A DNA stretch of 32,560 nucleotides from Actinomycetes bacterium (GCA_021795215.1 JAJYPS010000022.1:1-32560), one strand, 5' to 3'. Counted from the first letter of the stretch, positions 8,452 through 17,481 are shown. The notes: generated by a model not told the origin, from the sequence alone. Numbers and translations: made by a program.

Positions 8452-10431
8452 TCATACCCCGGGTCCCTTGGCGACCTCCGCCAGGAACTCGGTGTTGCTC
8501 CGGGTCGTCTTGATCTTGTCCATGAGCAGCTCCAGCCCGGCCGCCGCGCTGCCTTCGCTCCCGAGAGCGTTCAGCACCCGGCGCAGCTTCCACACCTGCT
8601 GCAGCTGTGACCGGTCGAACAGGAGCTCTTCGTGGCGGGTGGAACTGCTGTTCACATCTATAGCGGGGTAGACCCGCCTCTCGGCCAGCCTGCGGTCCAG
8701 CCGCAGCTCCATGTTGCCCGTCCCCTTGAACTCCTCGAAGATGACCTCGTCCATGCGGGACCCCGTCTCGACCAGCGCGGTGGCGAGGATGGTGAGCGAG
8801 CCCCCTTCCTCGATGTTCCGCGCAGCTCCGAAGAACTTCTTCGGGGGGTACAGGGCACCCGAGTCGACGCCACCGGACATGATACGGCCGGTGGGCGGAT
8901 GGGCCAGGTTGTACGCACGGGCCAGCCGGGTGATGCCGTCGAGGATGATGACCACGTCCATGCCCAGCTCGACCAGACGCCGGGCACGCTCTATCGCCAG
9001 CTCCGCCACCTGCGTGTGCTCCTCCGCCGGCCGGTCGAAAGTGGATGCGACCACTTCTCCCCTGACCGACCGCCGCATGTCGGTCACTTCCTCCGGGCGC
9101 TCGTCCACCAGGAGCACCATCAAGTGGACCTGCGGGTTGTTGGCCTCGATCGAGTGGGCGATCTGCTTCATCACAGTCGTCTTGCCAGCCTTCGGCGGCG
9201 ACACGATCAGGCCCCGCTGACCCTTCCCGATGGGCGACACCAGGTCGACTATCCGGGCCGTCATGTTCGCCTGGTCGCCGGGCACCTCCAAGTTCAGCCG
9301 CGAGTCGGGGAACAGAGGAGTCAGGTCCTCGAAGCGGGGCCTCTGACGAGCCCCTTCCGCCGGCAGCCCGCACACCGTGTCAACCTGCACCAGTGCCGGG
9401 TACTTCTCCGAAGCCCCGGCTGGCCGGGAGGCGCCTTCGACCCAGTCCCCCTTGCGGAGGCCCAGGCGGCGCACCTGGCCTATCGACACGTACACGTCCT
9501 TCGGGCTGGGCAGGTAGCCGTTCGTGCGCAGGAAGCCGAAGCCCTCGTCCCGCAGGTCCAACAGACCGGCGACTTGCACCGGCTCGCCCTGGAACGTCCC
9601 TTCGCCGCCCGATCCCTGCAGCTCGCGATCGGATCGGTCCCTTTCCGAACGGTCCCCTCCGCGCCGCCTGCGGCGACCCCTCCTGTTGCCACCGTCGGAG
9701 TCGTAGCCGAACCCGCTGCCCGAACCGCCCGCCCCGCTGGTCGAAGGGCCCGACGACCTGCCGTTGTCGGCCCCCGGCTCTCCGCCGGAGTGAGGCCGCC
9801 GACCTGAGTCGGCCCGGCCCTGCTGCCCACCCGAAGGCGTACCGCCTGCTCCTCCCGGCGCGGGGGACGCGGGACCGCCAGGTGCCGCACCGCCGGCCGC
9901 CGGAGACCCGGACGCCTGTGCGGCGGGGGACGAGCCGTTCGTACCGGCGGTGCCGGCAGCGGTCGACGGAGCTCCAGTTTCGACCGCTTCGCCTCGTTCC
10001 CCTTGCGACGCCGCCGGCGCAGACGCCAACCCTTCGTCGCCGGGCGCAGTAGCCGGCCCTCCGCCCCGCGCACGACGAGCACGCGCAGGGCGGGCCGGCG
10101 CTGCCGAGCCGCCATCGGCGGTCGCACCTGCGCCTGTCGCCGACCCCGCAGAGCCGTTCTTCGCTTCCGCCGAGCCGTTCTCGGAGCTCCGGTCGCCCTC
10201 CGGTTCCAGAGGCAGGGTCGCTGTCGTGGAAGCTCTCGCAGGCGCTCGGCGCCTCGGCTTCGGCTCCGCTTCGGCCACCTCTACTCCGGTCGCTCGAAGG
10301 ATCTGGTCCACAAGCGTCGACTTCCGCGCCCGAGGACCCGTGTCCAGCGACATGGCCTGAGCGATGGCTTGGAGCTCACTGCGCTCCTTACGTTCCAGAA
10401 CGGAGCGCCCGAGCTGCTGCTCTTCGCTCAT
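8452..10431 (-). CDS. rho: Transcription termination factor Rho
   Basis: Hexameric RNA-dependent ATPase that ends transcription at C-rich untranslated RNA. Domains in order: Rho_N (about 8-50), a long low-complexity Ala/Gly/Pro/Ser insert ending in an Arg-rich block (about 55-280), the cold-shock-like RNA-binding domain with DEGFGFLR (about 285-360), then the ATPase with Walker A PPKAGKTT (412-419) and Walker B VLLVDE (439-444). Length is 659 aa against about 420 in E. coli; the excess is the actinobacterial-type insertion. The ATG at 10431 follows an AGAGGT ribosome-binding site, although the frame is open to 10548. The gene has its own candidate promoter and a leader of about 270 nt, which fits autoregulation. 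Confidence 0.96.
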   Translation of the reverse strand: MSEEQQLGRSVLERKERSELQAIAQAMSLDTGPRARKSTLVDQILRATGVEVAEAEPKPRRRAPARASTTATLPLEPEGDRSSENGSAEAKNGSAGSATGAGATADGGSAAPARPARARRARGGGPATAPGDEGLASAPAASQGERGEAVETGAPSTAAGTAGTNGSSPAAQASGSPAAGGAAPGGPASPAPGGAGGTPSGGQQGRADSGRRPHSGGEPGADNGRSSGPSTSGAGGSGSGFGYDSDGGNRRGRRRRRGGDRSERDRSDRELQGSGGEGTFQGEPVQVAGLLDLRDEGFGFLRTNGYLPSPKDVYVSIGQVRRLGLRKGDWVEGASRPAGASEKYPALVQVDTVCGLPAEGARQRPRFEDLTPLFPDSRLNLEVPGDQANMTARIVDLVSPIGKGQRGLIVSPPKAGKTTVMKQIAHSIEANNPQVHLMVLLVDERPEEVTDMRRSVRGEVVASTFDRPAEEHTQVAELAIERARRLVELGMDVVIILDGITRLARAYNLAHPPTGRIMSGGVDSGALYPPKKFFGAARNIEEGGSLTILATALVETGSRMDEVIFEEFKGTGNMELRLDRRLAERRVYPAIDVNSSSTRHEELLFDRSQLQQVWKLRRVLNALGSEGSAAAGLELLMDKIKTTRSNTEFLAEVAKGPGV

Positions 10432-10567
10432 TAGCACCTCTCTTGGGAAAGCACTTACGGGACTCCCCACCAACGGCGTCACCGCCGCAGCTCCCTCTGT
10501 TGGGCCGAACGGGCACACCAGACGTGACCGGCATACGGAAGCAACCATCCGGGCAACTGAGCGAGTA

Positions 10568-10607
10568 GGGCGGGAATCGACCCGCCCCCCCGAGGTCGTT
10601 TGCCTCG
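10568..10607 (-). promoter_or_regulatory. Two hairpins in the rho leader
   Basis: In minus-strand order the leader has a CGAGG/CCTCG stem (10591-10607) followed by a run of G and then a GGGCGGG/CCCGCCC stem with a 6-nt loop (10568-10587). Neither is followed by U residues. They may take part in rho autoregulation or simply structure the leader. The rest of the thrC-rho gap (10432-10755) shows no gene. Confidence 0.45.
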
Positions 10608-10707
10608 GTGAGCCGTGACTGGATCGGCCAGTAGCGCCTCTTCCCGACGCGAACAGGCCGACCAGTGGGTTCGGAAGCCTCCGCTACAACCGATCGGGGC
10701 AACACGT

Positions 10708-10736
10708 ATGTTAGCCGGTCAGGACCGCCTGAGCAA
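10708..10736 (-). promoter_or_regulatory. Candidate sigma-70-type promoter of rho
   Basis: On the minus strand TTGCTC (10731-10736) and TAACAT (10708-10713) are 17 bp apart, a good match to a housekeeping promoter. It lies just past the thrC stop (10756). Expected transcription start is near 10701, giving a leader of about 270 nt before the rho ATG. Confidence 0.6.
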
Positions 10737-10755
10737 CCACTGGTTACCGGCGCGG

Positions 10756-11967
10756 CTACCAGCCGAGGCCGCCGATCACGTCGGGCAACGACGGATCGAC
10801 TGCGTCGGGCACCGTGACCTGCGATATAGCCGCGTCGGGATCTTTCAGCCCGTTGCCGGTCAGGACGCAGACGACGGTCGAGCCCGGTTCCGCGCCGTTG
10901 GCGAGAAGGCCGGCGACGGAGGCTGCCGAGGCCGGCTCGCAGAACACCGACTCCTCCGTGGCCAGGAGGCGGTGCGCTGCGAGGATCTGCTTGTCGGTGA
11001 CGGCGCGGACCGAGCCTCCCGACGAGCGGGCGGCGTTCAGCGCTCCCTCCCAGGACGCTGGTCGCCCTATGCGAATGGCGGTGGCGATGGTGTCGGGCGA
11101 CTCTATCGGGCGGCCCTCCACTATCGGAGCGGCACCGGCCGCCTGGAACCCCCTCATGGCCGGCAGCCTGGTCGCCAGACCGGCGGCGTGGTACTGCTGG
11201 AACCCGTTCCAGTAGGCGGTGATGTTGCCGGCGTTGCCCACGGGTATGCAGCAGGCGTCCGGTGCGTCGCCCAACGCTTCGACGATCTCGAACGCAGCCG
11301 ACTTCTGGCCCTCCAGGCGGTCCGGGTTCACCGAGTTGACGACGGTGACCGGGTACGACTCGGCCAACTGGCGGACCATGGACAGGGCGCGGTCGAAGTT
11401 GTCCCTGATCTGCAGCACCCGGGCGCCGTATATCAGCGCCTGCGCCAACTTGCCCAGTGCTATGTATCCCTCGGGTATCAGCACGGCGCAGGCGATCCCC
11501 GCCCTTGCGGCGTAGGCGGCGGCCGAGGCGGACGTGTTGCCGGTGGAAGCGCACACGACCGCCTTCGCTCCTCGCTGGACGGCCTTGGAGATGGCCATCG
11601 TCATCCCCCGGTCCTTGAACGACCCGGTCGGGTTGGCGCCCTCCACCTTCAGCAGCACCCTCGCTCCGACCCGATCGGACAGCCGAGGCGCCTCGATGAG
11701 CGGCGTGGCTCCTTCGCCCAGGCTGACGATCGGAGTGGACGCGTCCACGTCCAGCCACTCCCGGTAGCTCTCTATCACCCCCGGCCACGCCAGCCTCCGG
11801 CTCCTGGAGGCGGATGGCGGCGGCTCTCGCACGGCCCCCGGCTCCGGCACGGCACCACCGGGATCGGCTCCCGGCTCTCGCACGGCCCCCGGCTCCGGCC
11901 CGGCCCCACCGGGATCGGGCCGAACGGTGCCCTGCCCGGTGCCTCGGCCGAGGCCGTCACGCCCCAC
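10756..11967 (-). CDS. thrC: Threonine synthase
   Basis: PLP enzyme that converts O-phosphohomoserine to threonine. The core starts near the ESYREWL segment and shows [13 protein letters not shown], the PLP lysine in GSFKDRGMT (Lys118 from this start), [14 protein letters not shown], and the glycine-rich [12 protein letters not shown] loop that binds PLP phosphate. It is the short actinobacterial class (core about 350 aa). The start is uncertain: the frame is open to an ATG at 12099, but that overlaps hom by 143 bp. A GTG at 11967 overlaps the hom stop by only 11 bp and was chosen. GTGs nearer the core are possible. The first 55 or so residues are a Pro/Gly repeat. No thrB lies next to it. 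Confidence 0.9.
   Translation of the reverse strand: MGRDGLGRGTGQGTVRPDPGGAGPEPGAVREPGADPGGAVPEPGAVREPPPSASRSRRLAWPGVIESYREWLDVDASTPIVSLGEGATPLIEAPRLSDRVGARVLLKVEGANPTGSFKDRGMTMAISKAVQRGAKAVVCASTGNTSASAAAYAARAGIACAVLIPEGYIALGKLAQALIYGARVLQIRDNFDRALSMVRQLAESYPVTVVNSVNPDRLEGQKSAAFEIVEALGDAPDACCIPVGNAGNITAYWNGFQQYHAAGLATRLPAMRGFQAAGAAPIVEGRPIESPDTIATAIRIGRPASWEGALNAARSSGGSVRAVTDKQILAAHRLLATEESVFCEPASAASVAGLLANGAEPGSTVVCVLTGNGLKDPDAAISQVTVPDAVDPSLPDVIGGLGW
11821..11916 (-). repeat. 51-bp direct repeat in the thrC N-terminal extension
   Basis: Two 45-bp copies (11821-11865 and 11872-11916) differ at two bases and have a 51-bp period. They encode two copies of DPGGA[10 protein letters not shown] just before the catalytic core of ThrC. 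The coding frame is kept and the encoded segment is Pro/Gly/Glu-rich and probably disordered. Confidence 0.8.
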
Positions 11968-13408
11968 GGTGGGCGTCCCCCGAATCTGCCCTGCCGGCGT
12001 CAGGGGAGCTCCGGCCGGGGTCGTCCCGGCCTTCCCGCCGGGGGTCGCCGAAGACCTCCCGGGTGGTGTCGCCGAGCACTCTGAGCAGCACGCCGACACG
12101 CTCGACGGCGGGCAGCGCCTCGAGGTCCTTGAGGGTGGTCGCCATGTCGGCCTCGCGGGCGGCGTGAGTCAGGAACACCAACCTGGCCTCGTCGCCGAGT
12201 CCTATCTGCTCCATCGACCGAATCGACACGCAGTGCTGCCCGAAGATGCCCGCCACGGCGGCCAGCACGCCGGGGCGGTCCATCACGTCGATGCTCACGT
12301 AGAAGGCGCTCTTCTGTTCGGCTGCCGAAGCGAGCGGGACGCGACGGGCGACGTGAGCCCTGCTGGACGTCCGGTTCAACCTGTTGTGGGCGGCATCGAT
12401 CAGGTCGCCCAGCACGGCGGCAGCGGTCGGAGTGCCCCCGGCGCCGCGGCCGTACAGCATCAGCTCCCCGACGGCGGCACCCTCTATGAAGACGGCGTTG
12501 TGGGCTCCCCTGACGGCGGCGAGCGGATGGGAGCGGGGCACCATGGCGGGGTACACGCGGACCGAGACGTAGTGGGACAGCTCGTGAGCGGCGGGGTCGT
12601 TGCCGCTGCGACCACTGTCGGGGACCGTAGGGCGGTCCAGCCGTTCCGCAAGGGCCAGGAGCTTGACCTCGTACCCGAGCCGCCGAGCGTCGGCGACGTC
12701 GTCCTGGCGAAGGTCGGTGATGCCCTCCCTGGCCACGTCGGAAGCAGTGACTTCGATGCCGAAGGCCAACGTGGCGAGGATGGCGGCCTTGGCAGCCGCG
12801 TCGTGCCCCTCGACGTCCGCCGTGGGGTCCCTCTCGGCGTAGCCCAGCCGCTGGGCCTCCGCCACGGCGTCGTGGTAGGACGAGCTGGCTTCGCTCATAC
12901 GGGTCAGCACGTAGTTGGTGGTGCCGTTGACGATGCCCATCACCCTGGTGACCCTCTCCCCCGCGAGGGACTCCCGCAAGGGTCTCACAAGGGGAATGGC
13001 GCCTCCGACGGCGGCTTCGAACAGAAGGTCCACACCGGCGGCGGTGGCGGCCGCTGCCAGGGACGAGCCGGCGGTGGCGATCAGCTCCTTGTTGGCGGTG
13101 ACCACCGGCTTGCCGGCCGCCAGGGCGGCCATGACCAGCTGTTGAGCCGGGTCCAGCCCGCCGATCAGCTCGACCACCACGTCGACGTCGTCTGCGATCG
13201 CCACCGCCATAGGGTCTCCCACCAGGACTCCGGGCGGCAACGAGAAGCGGCGTGACTGGCCCACGCTGCTCACAGCCACCCGGCTGATCCGGAGGTCGAG
13301 CCCCGTCCGGGCCTGCAACGTGTCGTGCTCTCTCTGGATCAGCTCGATGAGGGCACCGCCGACGACGCCGGCACCGAGCAGGCCTATCCGGACCGGTCCG
13401 TGGTTCAC
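11957..13408 (-). CDS. hom: Homoserine dehydrogenase
   Basis: NAD(P)-dependent reduction of aspartate semialdehyde to homoserine, the branch point to threonine and methionine. The N-terminal nucleotide-binding fold has GLLGAGVVG (9-17). The catalytic domain has TANKELIA and the [11 protein letters not shown] signature. A C-terminal ACT domain (about 365-440, starting [14 protein letters not shown]) usually gives threonine feedback control. A hydrophilic tail of about 30 residues ends the protein. A GTG start at 13408 places the glycine-rich motif where the family has it. TAGCCT lies 6 nt upstream, which suggests a leaderless mRNA from a promoter of its own, separate from argS-lysA. Confidence 0.95.
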   Translation of the reverse strand: MNHGPVRIGLLGAGVVGGALIELIQREHDTLQARTGLDLRISRVAVSSVGQSRRFSLPPGVLVGDPMAVAIADDVDVVVELIGGLDPAQQLVMAALAAGKPVVTANKELIATAGSSLAAAATAAGVDLLFEAAVGGAIPLVRPLRESLAGERVTRVMGIVNGTTNYVLTRMSEASSSYHDAVAEAQRLGYAERDPTADVEGHDAAAKAAILATLAFGIEVTASDVAREGITDLRQDDVADARRLGYEVKLLALAERLDRPTVPDSGRSGNDPAAHELSHYVSVRVYPAMVPRSHPLAAVRGAHNAVFIEGAAVGELMLYGRGAGGTPTAAAVLGDLIDAAHNRLNRTSSRAHVARRVPLASAAEQKSAFYVSIDVMDRPGVLAAVAGIFGQHCVSIRSMEQIGLGDEARLVFLTHAAREADMATTLKDLEALPAVERVGVLLRVLGDTTREVFGDPRREGRDDPGRSSPDAGRADSGDAHRGA

Positions 13409-13414
13409 CGGCGC

Positions 13415-13420
13415 AGGCTA
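13415..13420 (-). promoter_or_regulatory. -10-like hexamer before hom
   Basis: TAGCCT on the minus strand ends 6 nt before the hom GTG, so transcription would begin at or next to the start codon. No convincing -35 is seen; the DNA upstream is the C-rich tract. Confidence 0.45.
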
Positions 13421-13440
13421 TCGCCCCTGGCACACCGGCG

Positions 13441-13556
13441 GGTGCGGGCGGGGGACGGGCGGGCGGGGGCGGGCCGACTGCGGGCGGGGACGGGCAGGAG
13501 CGGGCGGGCGTGGAGCGGGGAGGGGCCGTCGGGGAGAGGGGGGCCGGGGAGGGTGG
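13441..13556 (-). promoter_or_regulatory. C-rich, G-poor tract after lysA: possible Rho-loading (rut-like) site
   Basis: By my count about 79 of these 116 bases are G and about 22 are C on the plus strand, so RNA read from the lysA operon would be about two-thirds C. It starts right after the lysA stop and ends just before the hom -10-like hexamer. Long C-over-G bubbles in untranslated RNA are the known signature of Rho loading. The plus strand has many G3-G5 runs and could also form G-quadruplexes. Both roles are inferred. Confidence 0.5.
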
Positions 13557-14882
13557 TCAGCATTCGAGCGACATGAGATCTTGGGCGGTCTCCCGCCGCA
13601 GGACGACCCGGGGCTCGCCCTCGGGAGATACGAACACGACGGCGGGCCTCGGGACGCGGTTGTAGGTGGAGGCCATCGAGTATCCGTACGCTCCGGTGAC
13701 CGGCGTGGCGAGCACGTCGCCCGGTTCGAGGCTGGAAGGGACGGCGGCATTGTGGACTATGACGTCACCGGACTCGCAGTGCCTGCCGACGATGCGGACC
13801 ACCATGTCACGGTCGGCCGTGGTGGCCCTGGGAAGGAACGCCTCGTAGCCGCTGCCGTAGAGGACGGGCCGGGGGTTGTCGCTCATGCCGCCGTCCACGG
13901 CGACGTAGGTGCGCACGTGGGGCAGCTGCTTGACGACGCCGACGGTGTAGAGGGTCACGGCGGCGGCGGCGACGACGGCCCTGCCCGGTTCGGCGGTGAG
14001 CCGGACGTGGGGCCCGATGCCGGCGGCGGCAGCGGCGGCTTTGACCGACGACGCCCACTCGGTGATGGTGGGCGCTGTCTCGCCTTCCACATAGGCGACG
14101 CCGAGCCCTCCCCCGATGCACAGCTCGGGCAGGTCCAGTGGCAGGAAGAAACCGGCCAGCACTTGTACCGCCCGCTCGAAGGCGTCTGTCCTGAAGACCT
14201 GGCTGCCGATGTGGCCGTGGATACCTACCAGGTCGAGCGCGGGAGAGCGAGCGATCCGGTCCACTGCGGCCGCGGCGCGACCGGACTCCAGGCCGAAGCC
14301 GAACTTGGAGTCGACCTGGCCGGTGGACGTGTAGGCGTGAGTGTGGGCCTCCACGCCCGGCGTGACCCTGACGAGGACCCTGACGGTGGTGCGATGCTGC
14401 TTGGCGAGCAGCTCCAGGCGGTCGATCTCCTCGAAGGAGTCGACGACGACGTAGCGGACGCCCATCCTGACGGCGGCCTCCAGCTCGTCGGGCAGCTTGT
14501 TGTTGCCGTGAAGAACGAGACGGTCGGGAGGTGCGCCGGCGGCGAGTGCGACCGCCAGCTCGCCGCCGGAGGCGACGTCCAGGCACATGCCCTCCTGGAG
14601 GGCCACCGATGCCATAGCTTTGGAGAGGAACGCCTTGGATGCGTAGGCGACGCCGTCGCCCCACGCCGTGAGGGCCTCCCTGCAGCGGTTGCGAACGTGG
14701 GCCTCGTCGTAGACGAAGAGGGGCGTGCCGAACTGTCGGGCGAGGTGGAGCAGGTCTACGCCCGCGATGCGGCAGTGGCCGGAGGAGTCGACAGTGGCGG
14801 AATCGGGCAGCAGCGACTGAGGCAACGGCCCCCGGCCCACCTGGTCCTGCTGGTCTGCGTGTCCCGCCGCTGCAGGTATCAC
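13557..14882 (-). CDS. lysA: Diaminopimelate decarboxylase
   Basis: PLP enzyme (alanine-racemase fold) that decarboxylates meso-diaminopimelate to L-lysine. Visible motifs are YASKAF with the PLP lysine (Lys83), GIHGHIGSQ, LCIGGGLGV (phosphate-binding glycines), AEPGRAVVA and the active-site HCESGD. The GTG start at 14882 overlaps the argS stop as GTGA, a standard coupling, although the frame is open further upstream inside argS. Length from this start is 441 aa, with about 35 extra residues at the N-terminus. It is the last gene of the argS unit before the C-rich tract. Confidence 0.95.
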   Translation of the reverse strand: MIPAAAGHADQQDQVGRGPLPQSLLPDSATVDSSGHCRIAGVDLLHLARQFGTPLFVYDEAHVRNRCREALTAWGDGVAYASKAFLSKAMASVALQEGMCLDVASGGELAVALAAGAPPDRLVLHGNNKLPDELEAAVRMGVRYVVVDSFEEIDRLELLAKQHRTTVRVLVRVTPGVEAHTHAYTSTGQVDSKFGFGLESGRAAAAVDRIARSPALDLVGIHGHIGSQVFRTDAFERAVQVLAGFFLPLDLPELCIGGGLGVAYVEGETAPTITEWASSVKAAAAAAGIGPHVRLTAEPGRAVVAAAAVTLYTVGVVKQLPHVRTYVAVDGGMSDNPRPVLYGSGYEAFLPRATTADRDMVVRIVGRHCESGDVIVHNAAVPSSLEPGDVLATPVTGAYGYSMASTYNRVPRPAVVFVSPEGEPRVVLRRETAQDLMSLEC

Positions 14883-16657
14883 TCGGCCGTGCCGGCTGCG
14901 GGATCGGGCGGCGCTGCGGCAGGATCGACCGATGCAGGTGCCGGCGCCAGGGCAGGATCGGGCGGCGCTGTGGCCGGTGCCTCGGGCAGCTCGGAGGAGA
15001 GCATGGTCTCGGGGGCGGCCAGGCCGAGAAGGGCGAGCCCGATCTGGAGGCCGATACCGGCGGCGACGACCAACCACAACCGGGCCTGGGTGAGTGCGGG
15101 GTCGACGTTGTCGCCCATGACGCGGCAGTCGTGGTAGAAGCCGTGGAAGCGACCGGCCAGCTCCCGCGCCCAGGCGGTGACCCGGTGCGGTGCGAGCTCC
15201 CGGGCAGCCACGGCGACGACCTCGGGCAGCTGGGAGAGACCGGAGAGAAGGTCCAGCTCGCGCTGGTGAGTGAGCAGCGACAGCTGCACGGTGTGGATGG
15301 GATCGAGCGGGATGGAGCGCTGCTGGCGGACCCGGTGGATGGCGGATATGCGGGCGTAGGCGTACTGGACGTAGTAGACGGGGCTGTCCGCCGACTGGGA
15401 CCGGACAGCGGCCAGATCGACGGTGGTGGCCTGGTCGATCGAGCTGACGAGGCTGAGCAGGCGGGTGACGCCGGGGCCGATCTGGTCGACCAGCTGGTGC
15501 AGGGGCACGAAGTTGCCGGACCGCTTGGACATCATGACCGAGTCGCCGCCGTCGGAGAGGGACACCATCTGGCCCAGGCGGATGTCCAGCCGACCGGGGT
15601 CGACGCCCAGAGCCTCCACGCCGGCCTTGAGGCTTGCGACCTGGCCGTGATGGTCGGCTCCGAACACGTCGATCACCCGGTCGAAACCCCTGACGAGGAA
15701 CTTGTTCCGGTGGTAGGCCAGGTCTCCGGCGAGGTAGGTGTAGTCGCCGCCGTTGGCTTCAGACTTGCGCAGCACCCGGTCCCTGCTGTCGCCGAAGTCG
15801 GTGGTGCGCAGCATCAGTGCTCCCTGGTCGACGTAGCACAGCCCCTTGTGGTCGAACAGGGAGATGGTGTCGGCGACGGCGCCCCCGTCCTCGATGGACG
15901 CCTGGCTGTACCAGGAGTCGAAGAGGATGCCCATCCGGTCGAGCGTGGAGCGAATCTGGGCCAGTATGCGGTCGGCCGCCCAGCGGCCGGCGGCTACGAC
16001 GTCGTCCTGCGACGGAGGGGCGGGGTAGGAGGTGTCCGGACCGGAGTACCGGGAGGCGAGGTCGGCGACGTAGTCTCCCTGGTAGCCGCCCTCGGGGACG
16101 GACTCGCCTCTCCGCCTGGCCAGCAGGCTGGTCCCGAGCGAGCGGATCTGGCCGCCGGTGTCGTTGACGTAGTACTCCCTGGTGACCTGCCACCCACACC
16201 GTTGGAGCAGCCGGCCGACGGCGTCGCCGTACGAGCCGAGCCATCCGTTGCCGACGTGGAGCGGGCCGGTCGGGTTGGCGGACACGAACTCGACTTGGAC
16301 CGTCGCGCCACGGCCCAGGTCCGGCGCGGCATAGCCGGCGACGCCGGCGTGGACGACGTCCACCAGGAGCTCCTGCAGCCACGTCGGCGCCAGCCTGAAG
16401 TTGACGAAGCCGGGTCCTGCGACCTCCACCCGGTCCAGATGGGGGACTCCGATGGAGTCGAGGCGGGTGGCAAGGTCGGAGGCGATGTCCCGTGGCGGGC
16501 GGCCGACCTGGCGGGCGAGCACCAGGGCGGCGTTGGTGGACCAGTCGCCGTGCTCGGGCCTGGCGGGGCGCTCGATCTGCACGTCCGGCACGGGGAGGCC
16601 GAGGCTCTCCAGCCCTTCGCAGACCGCTGCGGCAAGAACCTGTCGCATGTCGCTCAT
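14879..16657 (-). CDS. argS: Arginyl-tRNA synthetase
   Basis: Class I synthetase that charges tRNA-Arg. It has the N-terminal Arg-tRNA domain (about 1-90), the HIGH-like motif HVGN (134-137) after SANPTGPL, the KMSKS-like MSKRSGN (376-382), and a DALR anticodon-binding domain near the C-terminus. About 40 extra residues rich in Ala, Pro and Asp follow the usual family end (ETM), so the 592 aa exceed the usual 550. ATGs at codons 1 and 4 are both possible starts. It lies 60 bp after the response regulator gene. The argS-lysA pair is conserved in Actinobacteria, and the tRNA-Arg gene about 600 bp away is transcribed the other way. Confidence 0.95.
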   Translation of the reverse strand: MSDMRQVLAAAVCEGLESLGLPVPDVQIERPARPEHGDWSTNAALVLARQVGRPPRDIASDLATRLDSIGVPHLDRVEVAGPGFVNFRLAPTWLQELLVDVVHAGVAGYAAPDLGRGATVQVEFVSANPTGPLHVGNGWLGSYGDAVGRLLQRCGWQVTREYYVNDTGGQIRSLGTSLLARRRGESVPEGGYQGDYVADLASRYSGPDTSYPAPPSQDDVVAAGRWAADRILAQIRSTLDRMGILFDSWYSQASIEDGGAVADTISLFDHKGLCYVDQGALMLRTTDFGDSRDRVLRKSEANGGDYTYLAGDLAYHRNKFLVRGFDRVIDVFGADHHGQVASLKAGVEALGVDPGRLDIRLGQMVSLSDGGDSVMMSKRSGNFVPLHQLVDQIGPGVTRLLSLVSSIDQATTVDLAAVRSQSADSPVYYVQYAYARISAIHRVRQQRSIPLDPIHTVQLSLLTHQRELDLLSGLSQLPEVVAVAARELAPHRVTAWARELAGRFHGFYHDCRVMGDNVDPALTQARLWLVVAAGIGLQIGLALLGLAAPETMLSSELPEAPATAPPDPALAPAPASVDPAAAPPDPAAGTAE

Positions 16658-16717
16658 CTCAGGGCCGCACTTCCGCAGTTCCGGCAGTTGGGATCGAGGA
16701 GGAAGGAAGGCGTGTCG

Positions 16718-17155
16718 TCATTCCTGGTCGGAAGGGCCGGGCGAGTCGTGGCCGGGCGAGTCGTGGCCGGCCGAGTCGTGGCTGCCGTCCGCCAGCAGCC
16801 GGGCTACGCGTTCGAGGAGTTCGAAGGGATCGAACGGCTTCGTCACGTAGTCGTCCACGCCGGCCGCCCTACCTGCGCTCAAGTCGCTCTCCTGCGCCTT
16901 GGCCGAGACGACGATGATGGGGATGTCGGACGTGCCGGCGTCGTCCCGCAGCGTGCGGGCCACCTCCAAGCCGTTCATGCCGGGCATCATCACGTCGAGC
17001 ACGACCACGTCCGGCCGGCGGGAGCGGGCCATCTCCAGCCCGGCCAACCCGTCGCTGGCCACGTAGACGGTGTAGCCCTCCATCTCGAAGTTGACCTCGA
17101 GAAGGTTCTGGATCACCGGGTCGTCGTCGACCACCAAGACGATCGGCCCCGCCAT
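16718..17155 (-). CDS. Single-domain response regulator (receiver only)
   Basis: A CheY-like receiver of 145 aa with no output domain. It keeps the acidic triad Asp10-Asp11-Asp12 (LVVDDDPV), the phosphorylated Asp54 in VVLDVMMPG, the switch Ser84 and Lys106 (VTKPFDPFELL). After the fold (about 122) comes a repeat-derived tail of HDSPG units. No histidine kinase lies nearby, so its partner is unknown. A TAGCAT hexamer 6 nt before the ATG suggests a leaderless transcript that could run on into argS. Confidence 0.9.
   Translation of the reverse strand: MAGPIVLVVDDDPVIQNLLEVNFEMEGYTVYVASDGLAGLEMARSRRPDVVVLDVMMPGMNGLEVARTLRDDAGTSDIPIIVVSAKAQESDLSAGRAAGVDDYVTKPFDPFELLERVARLLADGSHDSAGHDSPGHDSPGPSDQE
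16741..16785 (-). repeat. Three tandem 15-bp repeats at the response regulator 3' end
   Basis: Units 16741-16755, 16756-16770 and 16771-16785 (GCGAGTCGTGGCCGG and near copies) encode the tail HDSAG-HDSPG-HDSPG. The repeat keeps the frame and lies beyond the receiver fold. Confidence 0.85.
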
Positions 17156-17161
17156 ATCCCC

Positions 17162-17167
17162 ATGCTA
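17162..17167 (-). promoter_or_regulatory. -10-like hexamer of the response regulator gene
   Basis: TAGCAT on the minus strand is followed by 6 nt and then the ATG at 17155, the geometry of a leaderless promoter. A clear -35 was not found. Confidence 0.5.
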
Positions 17168-17264
17168 GGCCATCCGGACCATCTGGCCGGTGGGACGGGG
17201 GCTGCACCCTCCCCTGGGCCACGCCCGGGCGACTACATTCGACCGGGCGGCCAAATGGCGGCAT

Positions 17265-17336
17265 GCCCTCGTAGCTCAGCGGATAGAGCACCGGCCTCCG
17301 GAGCCGGGTGCGCAGGTTCGAGTCCTGCCGGGGGCA
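17265..17336 (+). tRNA. tRNA-Arg (anticodon CCG)
   Basis: It folds as a full cloverleaf. The acceptor is GCCCTCG/CGGGGGC with one T-G pair, followed by discriminator A. The D-arm is GCTC/GAGC and the anticodon arm CCGGC/GCCGG with loop CTCCGGA, giving anticodon CCG (codon CGG). The variable loop has 4 nt and the T-arm is GCAGG/CCTGC around TTCGAGT. The CCA end is not encoded. The accessory region with toxin genes and gene fragments begins right after it; tRNA 3' ends are common integration sites. Confidence 0.96.
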
Positions 17337-17454
17337 CGGCAAACCTTCGTGCGACACTTCGCTGATCTGGTCGGGGTTTTCGTCCACGACGATGGCCCTG
17401 GTCTTGATGCTCGTCCGCCCGGGCATCGCCCAGTTCCCGCAGCCCAGCGGCAGC

Positions 17455-17481
17455 CATACTCTGGGCTATACTGGGAGTATG
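17455..17481 (+). promoter_or_regulatory. Palindromic operator over the vapB -10 and start codon
   Basis: CATACTC (17455-17461) and GAGTATG (17475-17481) form a 7-bp inverted repeat with a 13-bp centre. A TATACT -10-like hexamer (17467-17472) lies between the arms and the right arm includes the ATG. Antitoxins of this type usually repress their own operon, so this is the likely operator. The 6-nt gap from TATACT to ATG again suggests a leaderless mRNA. Confidence 0.6.
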
